DNA from: Niastella soli
GTDB taxonomy: Bacteria; Bacteroidota; Bacteroidia; Chitinophagales; Chitinophagaceae
Direction: 5' to 3'
NCBI RefSeq assembly: GCF_017742245.1
Contig: NZ_JAGHKO010000004.1
Location: forward strand, 558,001 to 622,000
DNA length: 64,000 nt
Part shown: in pieces, positions 37,074-46,701 of the stretch
Layout of the letters: every line of letters begins with the position of its first letter
Numbering within the stretch: the first letter of the stretch is position 1
The notes under the pieces: generated by a model
Seen by the model: only the letters and a program-made list of their open reading frames with translations
Told to the model about the DNA's origin: nothing
Database searches by the model: none
Translations under genes and position numbers: made by a program

Positions 37074-39491
37074 TCACTGCCTTGCCATTGCCAAAGCGAT
37101 GGCTTTCTCAGGTTCAATTATCTGGCCGGAGGAGCCAACAGCGTCTACAATTGAAAGCTGTACCCCTTTAACCGTTCCAGTGAATTCGTTTCCCCGTGGA
37201 CCATAATCTTCCGATACCGAAGAGCCCGTATCTTGTCCCACATCACAGCCATCATCGGCAGAGAAAATCATGGCCGCAGTGGCAGTGACTTTGCCAGCAC
37301 CAACCTTTTGGCCATCAACGAACAGCGACACTGATCCCCCCTTGCCAAGGCCATCGCCCGCGTAGTCAAACTCCATACGCACCTGGTGATCTCCTGCTGG
37401 AAGCGCACTGTTCGCTTCGATATAGTTGTATTTTAAACCAAGCAAATTGTAGCAGTATTTAAGTTTGCCGTCGCTAACGTAAAGGCTCCATCCTCCAATG
37501 TTGCCTCCCTGTGCTATAATCACACCATTAACACCTGAATCAGGAACATTGATTTCGGCAGTAACAGCATGAGACTTGTTCTTCATATTTAGAACTGAAT
37601 TTTCCGATAATCTGCCCATACCGCCAAAGAGCAGTTGGGTGTTTCCATGGATCAACACAGGTCTACCCGCCAGGTCTGAATTGAACCTTTCCATGACACG
37701 GTCATCAAGTGGAAGTACATTATGCAGCGCAGCCTCAATCAGCCAGAGTCGTTGTAGGTCGTGGAGCTTTTCCGGCATTTCCCTGGCCAGGTTGCTCGCC
37801 TGGCTCCAGTCTTTATTGGTGTCATAGAGTTCCCAGTTGTCGTCATCGAAAGGAGGGATATTCTCACCCGTCAACACCCAGGGTGTTTTGTGCCGCGTTA
37901 CCGCAGTCCAGCCCTTATGATAAATGCCACGGTTGCCAAACATCTCAAAATACTGGGTTTCGTGCTGTTCGGCGGCGTTTGCATCATTAAAGGAGTAGAG
38001 CATACTAACTCCTTCAATAGGATGCTGCTGAACACCATTGACCATGAGCGGTTGAGGAAGACCGGCTGCTTCCAAAATACTAGGCGCTATATCAATGACA
38101 TGATGAAACTGTGACCGTATTTCGCCCTTGGACTTGATCCCATTAGGCCAGTGCACAATAGTACCATTACGTGTACCTCCCCAGTGTGAGGCTACTTGTT
38201 TTGTCCACTGGTAAGGTGTATTCATAGCGTGTGCCCAACCTACCGCGTAGTGGTTATAGGACTCGGGGCCACCGAGTTTATCCAGCTTTGACATCAGAAA
38301 TTCAGGTGTTTCAATGTTAGTTGCCCCATTGAAAATGATCATTTCGTTGAACGTGCCATTGAGTGTACCCTCCGCTGAGGCGCCATTATCACCAATAATG
38401 TAATAGATAAGTGTATCATTAAGCAGGGTTAGTTTTTCGAGGGTGTCAAGCATGCGTCCGATGTGGTGATCAGCGTATTCCACAAATCCCGCATACACTT
38501 CCATCTGCCGTCGAAGTACTGGTTTAAGCGCTTCCGGCATATCATCCCAGGCAGGAATTTCTTTATGACGTTCGGTAAGTTGGCAATCCTGGGGAATGAC
38601 ACCTAATTTCTTTTGATGTTTAAAAGTTTCTTCACGAAGCTTGTCCCAGCCATCATCAAACTTGCCTTTATATTTATCGGCCCATTCTTTTGGTACGTGG
38701 TGCGGTGCATGGGCAGCACCCGGTGCAAAGTATATGAAAAAAGGTTTGTCGGGGATCAAAGCTTTCTGCTGTCCAATCCAGCCGATGGCCTTATCGGTCA
38801 TATCCGCCATGAAATGATACCCCTCTTCAGGTGTCTTTTTCACTTCAATTGGTGTAGTACCTTCATACAAGGAAGGATACCATTGATGCGCCTCGCCGCC
38901 GATAAAACCATAGAAATATTCAAAGCCTCCGCCACCTGTTGGCCATTGATCAAACGGCCCGGCAGGGCTGGTTTGCCATACGGGTACTTCATGGCATTTG
39001 CCAAATTGAGCAGTGGCGTAGCCATTTAACTTCAAAGTTTGGGAAATGGGCGAACAGGTATTAGGTATAAGAGAGTTATAACCTGGTATTCCACTAGCGA
39101 TTTCCGTTATACCGCCCATGCCAACGGTATGGTGGTTGCGCCCGGTGAGTAAAGCAGCACGTGTAGGTGAGCACAAAGCGGTGGTATGAAACCGGTTGTA
39201 CTTAAGACCATTGGCTGCTAACTTTTCAGCGTTTGGCATGTTGATCGGGCCACCGAAGGTGCTGGAAGCCCCGAAACCAACATCATCGAGCAGGATGACC
39301 AGCACATTGGGTGCACCTGGGGGTGGAAGCAAAGGTGTAATAGGGGGAAATTTTGTGTCCGGATCTTTCGCATCATACGTTGTCAGTATATTTGGTTTTT
39401 GATACGGAATAGGAAGAACGGAACGCTGAATATTGTTTTGAGCCGTTGCTCCTTCTGAGGATTTTGATTTTTCTTTACCATTACTTTTCAT
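37074..39491 (-). CDS. Arylsulfatase (Cys-type sulfatase)
   Basis: 805 residues. Metal ligands are in VILLDDVGFG (about 65-74). The active-site signature CSPTRAALLTGR starts at Cys107, the residue that would be oxidised to formylglycine. The C-terminal 200 residues are beta-rich (LamG-like), with YVSDGKLKYCYN and FDYAGDGLGKGG. No signal peptide is seen: the N-terminus is polar (MKSNGKEKSKSSEGATAQNN), so cytosolic or non-classical location. Hydrolyses sulfate esters; substrate unknown. A related tail remnant follows it. The FGE-like gene at 20594-21361 is exported, so its matching activator is uncertain. Confidence 0.92.
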   Translation of the reverse strand: MKSNGKEKSKSSEGATAQNNIQRSVLPIPYQKPNILTTYDAKDPDTKFPPITPLLPPPGAPNVLVILLDDVGFGASSTFGGPINMPNAEKLAANGLKYNRFHTTALCSPTRAALLTGRNHHTVGMGGITEIASGIPGYNSLIPNTCSPISQTLKLNGYATAQFGKCHEVPVWQTSPAGPFDQWPTGGGGFEYFYGFIGGEAHQWYPSLYEGTTPIEVKKTPEEGYHFMADMTDKAIGWIGQQKALIPDKPFFIYFAPGAAHAPHHVPKEWADKYKGKFDDGWDKLREETFKHQKKLGVIPQDCQLTERHKEIPAWDDMPEALKPVLRRQMEVYAGFVEYADHHIGRMLDTLEKLTLLNDTLIYYIIGDNGASAEGTLNGTFNEMIIFNGATNIETPEFLMSKLDKLGGPESYNHYAVGWAHAMNTPYQWTKQVASHWGGTRNGTIVHWPNGIKSKGEIRSQFHHVIDIAPSILEAAGLPQPLMVNGVQQHPIEGVSMLYSFNDANAAEQHETQYFEMFGNRGIYHKGWTAVTRHKTPWVLTGENIPPFDDDNWELYDTNKDWSQASNLAREMPEKLHDLQRLWLIEAALHNVLPLDDRVMERFNSDLAGRPVLIHGNTQLLFGGMGRLSENSVLNMKNKSHAVTAEINVPDSGVNGVIIAQGGNIGGWSLYVSDGKLKYCYNLLGLKYNYIEANSALPAGDHQVRMEFDYAGDGLGKGGSVSLFVDGQKVGAGKVTATAAMIFSADDGCDVGQDTGSSVSEDYGPRGNEFTGTVKGVQLSIVDAVGSSGQIIEPEKAIALAMARQ

Positions 39492-39967
39492 AATAGATTT
39501 TTTAGATTTGTATCAATCACGCAGGGATTATAATATCATATCTTTTCGCTGTTCATCCCTGTTTATTTACTCCGGCCTTATCGTCTTTTACCATTTCTCA
39601 CATTCTTTCCAATTAGGATTCCTTTATTTGCTTTCATGTTTACTTTTAAATAGTTAAATGATTTGTGGAAACACGGGCGAGTTTTTCCTGTTGGGCTGAT
39701 TCTGACCCGGGAGTTTCCTTCTATAAACTAAAGACACTATTCACAATACCTTCTCCCCTTTTAAAATCGATAAATCTGCAAAAAAAATAGAATTTAAAAG
39801 ATGCCTGCCGGATATGGCGGCCATTTAGCCCTTTTAGTAAAAAATGAACTGTTTAGCTGGCAAAACATTGCATACCTGGCGAAACACTATGGTGAGATGT
39901 GTCTAATATTTTGACTGCCATTACTCTGTGACATTCATGCGGATTTCTCTTGTTATAAATCTTAAAT
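39492..39967. other. Upstream region of arylsulfatase
   Basis: About 476 bp without a supported gene. It should contain the arylsulfatase promoter on the minus strand. No inverted repeats or RNA features noticed. Confidence 0.4.
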
Positions 39968-40475
39968 ATGAGACTTCAAGCTATTATCGTTTTAAATATG
40001 ATTTTGTTAATTGTCACAAACTCACTCCGTGCGCAGCTAAAAGGAACACACCTTGTAGCTGACATGGATTTGCAATCGGGTAGCCAACCACCTCCATCTT
40101 TTACCGGGTTTGTTGCACTGTACAATTATCATACTTCCCAATCTTGTAAACAAACAGGTTGAAATTTCTGAATCCTTTGCCCGTACTGTTAAGGGCTCTA
40201 ATCATGCAGCCAGGATACAGAAAGGAACCAAAACGGATAATGCCAGGTATTTACCCTTAACGGATGATTTGATTATTCTGCTTGAAAAACAGATTGCCGG
40301 TAAACAACCTGATGATCTTGTATTCCCCTCCCCTAATGGATTAAGTATTGATGACAGAATGCTGGAAAGAAGAATTCTGAAACCTGTATTGATAAAACTA
40401 GGCTTTGGAAACCGGGATCTTTATGCTGCGAGGCAAGATGTAATTATTGTTGACAATAGAGGGTGTAGAGCCTAG
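39968..40475 (+). pseudogene. Fusion of SphA-like transporter N-terminus and integrase fragment
   Basis: From ATG 39968 a signal peptide and LKGTHLVADMDLQSGSQPPP.., resembling SphA-type outer-membrane transporters, run about 55 codons. The frame is then lost. From about 40110 the next frame encodes a piece of a tyrosine integrase (KGTKTDNARYLPLTDDLIIL, PDDLVFPSPNG, LKPVLIKLGFGNRDLYAAR) that ends before the catalytic HxxR and Tyr. Two unrelated truncated genes are joined, suggesting a deletion during element loss. Confidence 0.65.
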
Positions 40476-40483
40476 TCATAGTA

Positions 40484-40983
40484 TCATTCATATTCAATTA
40501 AATTAAACGACTTCAAATTTAGCTTATTTATCCATTTAGTAATATAAGGCCAATCCAATTGTTCAATTGCAGCAAGATTTTTGATTTCCTCCATTTGCTG
40601 TGCGGATTGGTAAAAATATAGTGTTAAATCATAAAGGAGAAATATATGTACACTCAATAGAAGGGGGAAGTAACGGAGTTACATGTTATACTTCCTGTAA
40701 AGGGATAAAGCTCATCTATATGGTGTCTTTTGTGCTGGGAGAAAAATGGAGTTAGTTACCTCTTAAAGGCACGTGCATTTTCTGACTATTCGTAAATTAA
40801 TAGTTGCAGTCGAATAAATAGACTACCTTCACTTACTCTTTTGAAGATAATCCCACAGATCCTTCATATTGACTCATCCGATTTGTAACTACAATTAATT
40901 GTAGTCCTGTTCACTCCAGGTAACATCTTATTGCATTGAGCCAGTCAGTACTGTCCCTTTATTAATTACTAAAAAATATTAGT
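40484..40983. other. Gap with a coding-like relic and operon upstream region
   Basis: On the minus strand, about 40484-40640, an open frame ends SFNLIEYE then stop and includes QQMEEIKNLAAIEQLDWPYI; it looks like the end of a lost gene but no start exists. The remainder is upstream DNA of the glycan cluster and holds a perfect palindrome (separate entry). Confidence 0.4.
40889..40904. promoter_or_regulatory. 16-bp perfect palindrome, possible operator
   Basis: CTACAATTAATTGTAG lies 80 bp before the first glycosyltransferase start. Dyad symmetry of this length in an upstream region suits a dimeric repressor or activator site; the binding protein is unknown. Confidence 0.45.
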
Positions 40984-42192
40984 ATGACAATTTCTCATTC
41001 ACGATCAAAAATACTTTTCATCAGCACTTTCCCGCCTGTAAAATGTGGCATAGCAAGTTTTACACAGGACCTTACGGCTTCAATTGCTTCGGAGTTAAAC
41101 GAAGATTTTTCAATCTCTGTTTGTGCGCTTTATAAAAAAGCCATAGCTCACCCATATCCGTTACCGGTTTCAATCGTCATGGATAGTTATAATTTAACCT
41201 CCTGCATTGAAACGGCTAATGAAATCAATGATGATCCCCAAATTGAACTTATTTGCATTGAACATGAATTTGGCTTATATGGCGGTAACCTTGGTGAATT
41301 TTTATTGGGGTTTCTGGCGCTGCTTGATAAACCTTTCATCATCCGGTTTCACACGGTGTTACCAGCTCCTGATGAACAAAGATTAAAACTGGTTCAGAAA
41401 ATAGGATTACTGGCCGATAAGATAATCGTAATGACTTCCAACTCTGCCAGGTTATTGACAGCCGATTACCAGCTGAGCCCAGGAAAAATCATAATTATAC
41501 CACACGGCACTCCTTCTAATAGTAAAATCGATCCTAATGACCTGAAGTATAAATACGATCTTATACATAATCAGGTGCTAACCACCTTTGGCTTATTAAG
41601 CCCTAATAAAGGAATAGAAAAGGGAATACTGGCCATGAAAGAGATCTGTGAAAAAATTCCGCAAGCCATTTATATTGTATTGGGACTTACGCATCCCAAC
41701 CTGCTGCAAAAGGAAGGTGAACAATACCGTAACTACCTACAAAAATTAATCGATGACAATAACCTCCAGAATAATGTACGGCTGGTGAATGAATATGTGC
41801 CAACCCAGGTACTAATGGAATATCTGGCATTGACGGACATATACCTATTCACTTCAAGAGACCCCGATCAAGCAGTAAGCGGTACTTTTCTATATGCCAT
41901 GAGTGCAGGCTGCCCCATTATTTCCAATTCATTCGTTCTGGCAAAAGAAATGCTGGATGAAAAAACCGGCATTATCATTGAACCGGGCCAGGAACATGAA
42001 CTGGCAGAAAATGCTATTTACCTGCTACAGAATAACACCGTAAGAATACAAATGGGGCATCATGCGGCTTTAAAAACAAAAGATACCACCTGGAAAAAAG
42101 TTGCTGCAAAACATCTGGAATTGTTTCATACAATTCTGAAAAAACCGGTTGTTAAAACCGGGGTGACCGACCAATTAATAGCCAGATTTTAA
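40984..42192 (+). CDS. GT4-type glycosyltransferase
   Basis: 402 residues, GT-B fold. N-terminal Rossmann start ILFISTFPPVKCGIASFTQD with the glycine-rich loop; C-terminal donor half with LTTFGLLSPNKGIEKGILAM, VRLVNEYVPTQVLMEYLALT and the family 4 region LYAMSAGCPIISNSFVLAKE. It would transfer a sugar from a nucleotide-sugar in the cytosol; acceptor unknown. First gene of a tight cluster: 10 bp to the next start. Confidence 0.9.
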   Translation: MTISHSRSKILFISTFPPVKCGIASFTQDLTASIASELNEDFSISVCALYKKAIAHPYPLPVSIVMDSYNLTSCIETANEINDDPQIELICIEHEFGLYGGNLGEFLLGFLALLDKPFIIRFHTVLPAPDEQRLKLVQKIGLLADKIIVMTSNSARLLTADYQLSPGKIIIIPHGTPSNSKIDPNDLKYKYDLIHNQVLTTFGLLSPNKGIEKGILAMKEICEKIPQAIYIVLGLTHPNLLQKEGEQYRNYLQKLIDDNNLQNNVRLVNEYVPTQVLMEYLALTDIYLFTSRDPDQAVSGTFLYAMSAGCPIISNSFVLAKEMLDEKTGIIIEPGQEHELAENAIYLLQNNTVRIQMGHHAALKTKDTTWKKVAAKHLELFHTILKKPVVKTGVTDQLIARF

Positions 42193-42202
42193 AAAAAAAT
42201 TT

Positions 42203-43288
42203 ATGAACACAGATGATACGCTGCTTTTATCACAACCAGCTTTGTTTACAATATCACAAATGCCTGATTTAAATTTCAAGCATATCAGCAATTTAACAGA
42301 TAAAACCGGTATTATTCAGCACGCCCTGTTTGCAATGCCTAACAGAAAAGAAGGTTATTGCATCGATGATAATGCACGCGCTTTGCTATTTGCTGTTTGG
42401 GCTTGTAAGAATAATAAGAGAGATCAGATTACCCACGACCTTTTGCTGGTTTACCTGAGTTTTATTCATTACATGCAAAGCGAAGACGGATATTTCCGAA
42501 ATTTTTTGAGTTACACGATGACAGCCACAGAAGACCGGGGTTCAGAGGATTCATTCGGAAGAACCATGATGGCGCTGGGTTATTTGATCAATGAAGGTCC
42601 ATCTCACTTATTGACCAGAACAGCTCATGGAATATTTACTAAAGCATACCCGCATGTTAATAAACTTACTTCTCTCCGCGGTATTGCCAATACCATTGTA
42701 GGCATTAGCCAGATTATTAAATATCAATATCCCGATGACAGAAAAAGAAATATGGTAATTAATCTTGCCGATAAAATGGTTGCCATGTATAAGCATAGCA
42801 AAAGCAGCGACTGGCATTGGTTTGAACCCATTCTTACTTATGACAATGCCATGCTGCCGCTGGCTTTATTAAATGCATTTGAAGTAACTCAACAGGATGA
42901 ATTCCTGACGATCGCCTTTGAATCCATGGCTTTCCTGGAATCTAAAGTATTTTATGATACATTCAGACCAATTGGAAACCTCGGATGGCATAAACAGGGT
43001 GGCCCCATAGCCACGTTTGATCAACAGGGCATAGACGCAATGGCAATGGTACTATTTTATCAACAGGCATTCAGGCTTACCGGTGAACAATTGTACCTGG
43101 CCCGCATGTATAAATGCTACCAATGGTTCCTGGGCGATAATGATATGGGGCTTTCCCTGTACGATTTTTCAACCGGGGGATGCGCAGACGGCTTGCATAC
43201 TGAAGGAATTAATTTAAACCAGGGCGCTGAAAGCACTCTGGCCTATTGGATATCGCACCTGGTGGTAGCCTCAACTTTATCAGCATGA
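42203..43288 (+). CDS. Alpha/alpha-barrel-like protein of the glycan cluster
   Basis: 361 residues without a signal peptide. Helical throughout, with YCIDDNARALLFAVWACK, DGYFRNFLSYTMTATEDRGS.., EPILTYDNAMLPLALLNAFE and a final GCADGLHTEGINLNQGAEST. These resemble (alpha/alpha)6-barrel glycan-acting proteins often sandwiched between glycosyltransferases in Bacteroidota. The acidic, aromatic-rich motifs suggest sugar binding, but activity is unproven. Its stop overlaps the next start as ATGA (43285-43288), indicating translational coupling. Confidence 0.75.
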   Translation: MNTDDTLLLSQPALFTISQMPDLNFKHISNLTDKTGIIQHALFAMPNRKEGYCIDDNARALLFAVWACKNNKRDQITHDLLLVYLSFIHYMQSEDGYFRNFLSYTMTATEDRGSEDSFGRTMMALGYLINEGPSHLLTRTAHGIFTKAYPHVNKLTSLRGIANTIVGISQIIKYQYPDDRKRNMVINLADKMVAMYKHSKSSDWHWFEPILTYDNAMLPLALLNAFEVTQQDEFLTIAFESMAFLESKVFYDTFRPIGNLGWHKQGGPIATFDQQGIDAMAMVLFYQQAFRLTGEQLYLARMYKCYQWFLGDNDMGLSLYDFSTGGCADGLHTEGINLNQGAESTLAYWISHLVVASTLSA

Positions 43289-44304
43289 AAATAGCGATGC
43301 TTGCACCAATAACCTGGAGAACTCCGCCTGTAAATTATGGTCCGTGGGAACAGGTGGCTTCTGTTTTAACAGAAGCATTGGTAAAAAACGGGATGGATGT
43401 TACTTTATTTGCCACCGGAGATTCTGTTACGAAGGCAAAACTGCAATCGGTGTGTAGAACATCATTAGGCGAACATCCTGCCGATGCAAAGGTTTGGGAA
43501 TGCCTGCATATATCCAATCTTATGGAGCAAGCTTCACAATTTGACATCATACACAATCATTTTGATTTTCTTCCCCTCACCTATTCCCGATTAATCAGGT
43601 GCCCGGTTATTACCACCATTCATGGGTTTTCTTCTGAACAAATTGTTCCGGTATATAAAAAATATAATGCGCACGCATCGTATGTATCAATCAGCCACAG
43701 CAACAGGCACCCTGAACTGCAGTACCTCGATACCGTTTACAACGGTATTAATGAAGAACAGTTTCAATTTGGCCAGGGTGCAGGAGATTACCTGTTGTAT
43801 TTTGGAAGATTTCATCCGCATAAGGGCGCTTATGAGGCTATCCAGATTGCCATTCAATCAAATAAAAGATTAATTCTTTGCGGCCTCGTACAGGATGAAG
43901 ATTATTTTAAAGAAAAAGTTGTTCCTTACCTCAATGATACGTCAATTATATACAAAGGCAATGTTGGGCCTGCGCTGCGTAATGAGCTATTGGCGAATAC
44001 GCTGGCATTATTACACCCAATTAATTTTGAGGAACCATTTGGGCTTAGCGTAGCAGAAGCGATGATGTGCGGCACACCAGTAATTGCTTTTAACCGTGGC
44101 TCCATGCCGGAACTGATCAAAGATAGAAGAACAGGGTTTATAGTTCGGAACATCAAAGAGGCAGTGATAGCTTTGGATAACATTAAATCGATCAGCAGAC
44201 AGGCGTGCCGGGAACATGCCCTGGATAAATTCAGTAGCCAGGTAATGGCCATACATTATATGCAATTGTACGAAAAGGTGGCCCATCAACGCTGTGGTTT
44301 GTAA
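43285..44304 (+). CDS. GT4-type glycosyltransferase, coupled
   Basis: 339 residues from ATG 43285, which overlaps the previous stop by four bases; the frame opens earlier at a TTG but that is rejected. Start MKIAMLAPITWRTPPVNYGP carries the classic donor loop 'PP..YGG/P.E' of GT4. The central and C-terminal parts include YFGRFHPHKGAYEAIQIA, EPFGLSVAEAMMCGTPVIAF and FNRGSMPELI. It probably works on the same glycan as the other GT4. It ends 2 bp from the convergent GH130 gene. Confidence 0.92.
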   Translation: MKIAMLAPITWRTPPVNYGPWEQVASVLTEALVKNGMDVTLFATGDSVTKAKLQSVCRTSLGEHPADAKVWECLHISNLMEQASQFDIIHNHFDFLPLTYSRLIRCPVITTIHGFSSEQIVPVYKKYNAHASYVSISHSNRHPELQYLDTVYNGINEEQFQFGQGAGDYLLYFGRFHPHKGAYEAIQIAIQSNKRLILCGLVQDEDYFKEKVVPYLNDTSIIYKGNVGPALRNELLANTLALLHPINFEEPFGLSVAEAMMCGTPVIAFNRGSMPELIKDRRTGFIVRNIKEAVIALDNIKSISRQACREHALDKFSSQVMAIHYMQLYEKVAHQRCGL

Positions 44305-44306
44305 CT

Positions 44307-45758
44307 TTAGTTCATAGCTTGTAATAACGTCGACAATGGGATTGTAGCAAATGAGGTAGCATAATCAGATATGGCATAAGGAATAAATAAATTGTTCTGA
44401 TGGATGATAGTTCCGCAAGAGTAAACCACATTGGGTACATAACCGTGCCATTCATCCTCATCAGGCATCAATAACGGTTCTTTTAAGCGTCCCAGCTCTT
44501 TGGTTGGATCGTTTAAATCGAACAAGCTGGCACCGAGGCAGTATTTACGCATAGGCCCCACGCCGTGGGTTATTACCAGCCATCCCTTTTCCGTTTCTAC
44601 GGGTGATCCGGCATTGCCTATTTGTACAAATTCCCATGGATACATGGGCTGTTGTAGTAACATAGCTGTTTCCCACAAATACAGGTCATCAGAGAACATT
44701 ATATAGTTATTAACTCCGTCAACACGGGAGATCATGGCATATTGACCATTGATTTTCCTGGGAAACAAAGCCAGGTTTTTATTAACAGCCGCTTTTCCGT
44801 GAAGAGGCGACATTTTAAAGTGTAAAAAATCCTTTGTTTCTATTAAATGTGGTAAAATAAAAGAACCATCATAAGCTGTATAGGTGGCAAAATAAGTGAC
44901 AGCGCCGTCTTCGGCAGTAAATTTTATAAACCGGGCATCTTCAATACCGTTCTTTTCAGTAAAGGTTGCCGGGAAAATAACCCTTTCCGACAATAAAGAT
45001 TCCTGCAAAAAATGAACTTCATAACTGGTATTTACCAGGCTGAGGATATCATATTTAAGTTTGTTTTTCGCCATTCCGGTCTCTATATGCTGCAGGGCAT
45101 TTTTTAAGATCAATTCTATCTCTCTATAAGAAAAAGTATCTTTCAACTGGTTTAAAATATCGGTGCGAATCTCTTCCGGAAATGGGTATTGGGATAATAA
45201 TTCCTTAAATGCTTTTTTGTTATTCCGTTTCTGTTGAGTAATTCTGCCCTGGTTCATATACTTCCCGGAAGGCTCAAAATGGATCTTTGCATTTTTATCA
45301 AGTTTTGCCCGTTTAAATACAAGCGAAGATATATGACCTTCCCCTGTAGCCCTGAAACTGACGATCACATTTTTTTCCCCCGCTGCCGTATCGGACTGGT
45401 CTGGATCTTCCACGATAGAAGGGTTGAACAAAGCCGCATGCTCCAATGAATATTCCATGGTAAAATAAGACCCTATTAACAATTTTTTTTCGAAGGATAA
45501 AGCAAGGCACTCCTTTTCCGTTAACAAGTGCTTTACCAATTCAAAATGCATTTCAAAAACAAGCCGGATATTACTATAGCGTTTATAAAATTCTTGTTGA
45601 ACCTGTAATAATAATTCATTTACCTGACTGTCTGACAACAGCATCACCCTGTCAATAAGCGTCCGGGAACGTTCATCACCTGTATTAAAAAAACGGGGAA
45701 TTACTTTTCTTACATCTGGATCCAAGCGCACATTGATCCTGTTAACCTGTAATTTCAT
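44307..45758 (-). CDS. GH130 family phosphorylase/glycosidase
   Basis: 483 residues from ATG 45758 (MKLQVNRINVRLDPDVRKVI); an upstream in-frame start would add a non-matching leader. The five-bladed propeller motifs of GH130 are visible: GIEDARFIKF, YTAYDGSFILPHLI, NKNLALFPRKINGQYAMISR, GNAGSPVETEKGWLVITHGV and VVYSCGTIIHQNNLFIPY. The family acts on beta-mannosides by phosphorolysis or hydrolysis. Cytosolic. Convergent with the GT4 genes, which fits making and recycling of the same mannose-containing oligosaccharide. Confidence 0.9.
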   Translation of the reverse strand: MKLQVNRINVRLDPDVRKVIPRFFNTGDERSRTLIDRVMLLSDSQVNELLLQVQQEFYKRYSNIRLVFEMHFELVKHLLTEKECLALSFEKKLLIGSYFTMEYSLEHAALFNPSIVEDPDQSDTAAGEKNVIVSFRATGEGHISSLVFKRAKLDKNAKIHFEPSGKYMNQGRITQQKRNNKKAFKELLSQYPFPEEIRTDILNQLKDTFSYREIELILKNALQHIETGMAKNKLKYDILSLVNTSYEVHFLQESLLSERVIFPATFTEKNGIEDARFIKFTAEDGAVTYFATYTAYDGSFILPHLIETKDFLHFKMSPLHGKAAVNKNLALFPRKINGQYAMISRVDGVNNYIMFSDDLYLWETAMLLQQPMYPWEFVQIGNAGSPVETEKGWLVITHGVGPMRKYCLGASLFDLNDPTKELGRLKEPLLMPDEDEWHGYVPNVVYSCGTIIHQNNLFIPYAISDYATSFATIPLSTLLQAMN

Positions 45759-45970
45759 ATATAGTGAAGGTAGCTCAATAAACAACACAAATACCATTTA
45801 ACCTTTGGGGGTTGTTCTTCTAAAAGGGGATGATTTGTAACCTCAAATAATAAAATAGATCGTTACCGCAAAAAAGCGTACCTTTAAAGCTGACCTTCTA
45901 TTGTGTAATTTCTTATCTGCTCTCCTACACTTTACCTCGTCACTTCCCTTAACAAAGTAAATTAAATAGT

Positions 45971-46249
45971 ATGCGTTTATTAATCAGCAATTTGAACAGG
46001 TTCACTACCGCTTCCCAGCTGGTAAATCTTCTTCATCCGTTTGGTTTGGTATCTGAGGCCAGGATAGTAATTAATGCGCAAAACGGCTACTCAGAGGGAA
46101 TGGCGTTGGTTGAAATAGAATATAAGGCAGGCCAGATTGTTATTAGTGAACTCAATAACAGCCGGTTTATGAATTACTACATCAGTGTGGAAGAAACAAT
46201 TCCGGCTAACAACTCAAGTAGCGTTAAGGGCCACCGTATCGTGGCTTAA
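45971..46249 (+). CDS. RRM-domain RNA-binding protein (divergent)
   Basis: 92 residues. One RNA recognition motif: RNP2-like LLISNL near the start, then FTTASQLVNLLHPFGLVSEA and a weak RNP1 (GMALVEIEY instead of the usual RGFGFVxF). A short polar tail follows. First of three adjacent RRM genes. The degenerate RNP1 suggests altered RNA contact. Confidence 0.8.
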   Translation: MRLLISNLNRFTTASQLVNLLHPFGLVSEARIVINAQNGYSEGMALVEIEYKAGQIVISELNNSRFMNYYISVEETIPANNSSSVKGHRIVA

Positions 46250-46271
46250 ATAGTATTATCAAATAGCCAAT

Positions 46272-46523
46272 ATGAACATACAGATCTTAAATCTTAGTTT
46301 GAATACCGAGGATCGTGATTTGCGAAAATTATTTTCCTCCTTTGGTAGTGTAACATCGGCTGAAGTGGTGAGGGATAAATTAAACGGCCGGTCAAAACGT
46401 AATGGAATAATCGAAATGCCTATTGACAGAGAAGCCCGCCAGGCGATAGAATCGCTTAACCAAACAATGTTTGATGGCAAGCTGGTTTCCGTTAATGAAT
46501 CCCGGATAAACGCTAAATGGTAA
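46272..46523 (+). CDS. RRM-domain RNA-binding protein
   Basis: 83 residues, one RRM with RNP2 IQILNL, the helix EDRDLRKLFSSFGSVTSAEV and RNP1 RNGIIEMP lacking the aromatic pair. No C-terminal tail. It starts 22 bp after the preceding RRM gene, so co-transcription is likely. Confidence 0.82.
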   Translation: MNIQILNLSLNTEDRDLRKLFSSFGSVTSAEVVRDKLNGRSKRNGIIEMPIDREARQAIESLNQTMFDGKLVSVNESRINAKW

Positions 46524-46701
46524 ATATGGCAATGGTTTAACAAATTCGATTAGTTACTTCAGTAAATTAAGACTAGCTTCACCCAGTTATTTTGAGCCTC
46601 GCATTAGTATCCATTAATTACATTGCTTAGTACATCTGCATTATAGTTAGTTTCTTACTTCTTGCTTTCCTCAGAAATTACTCATCATTTAATTTCATGG
46701 A

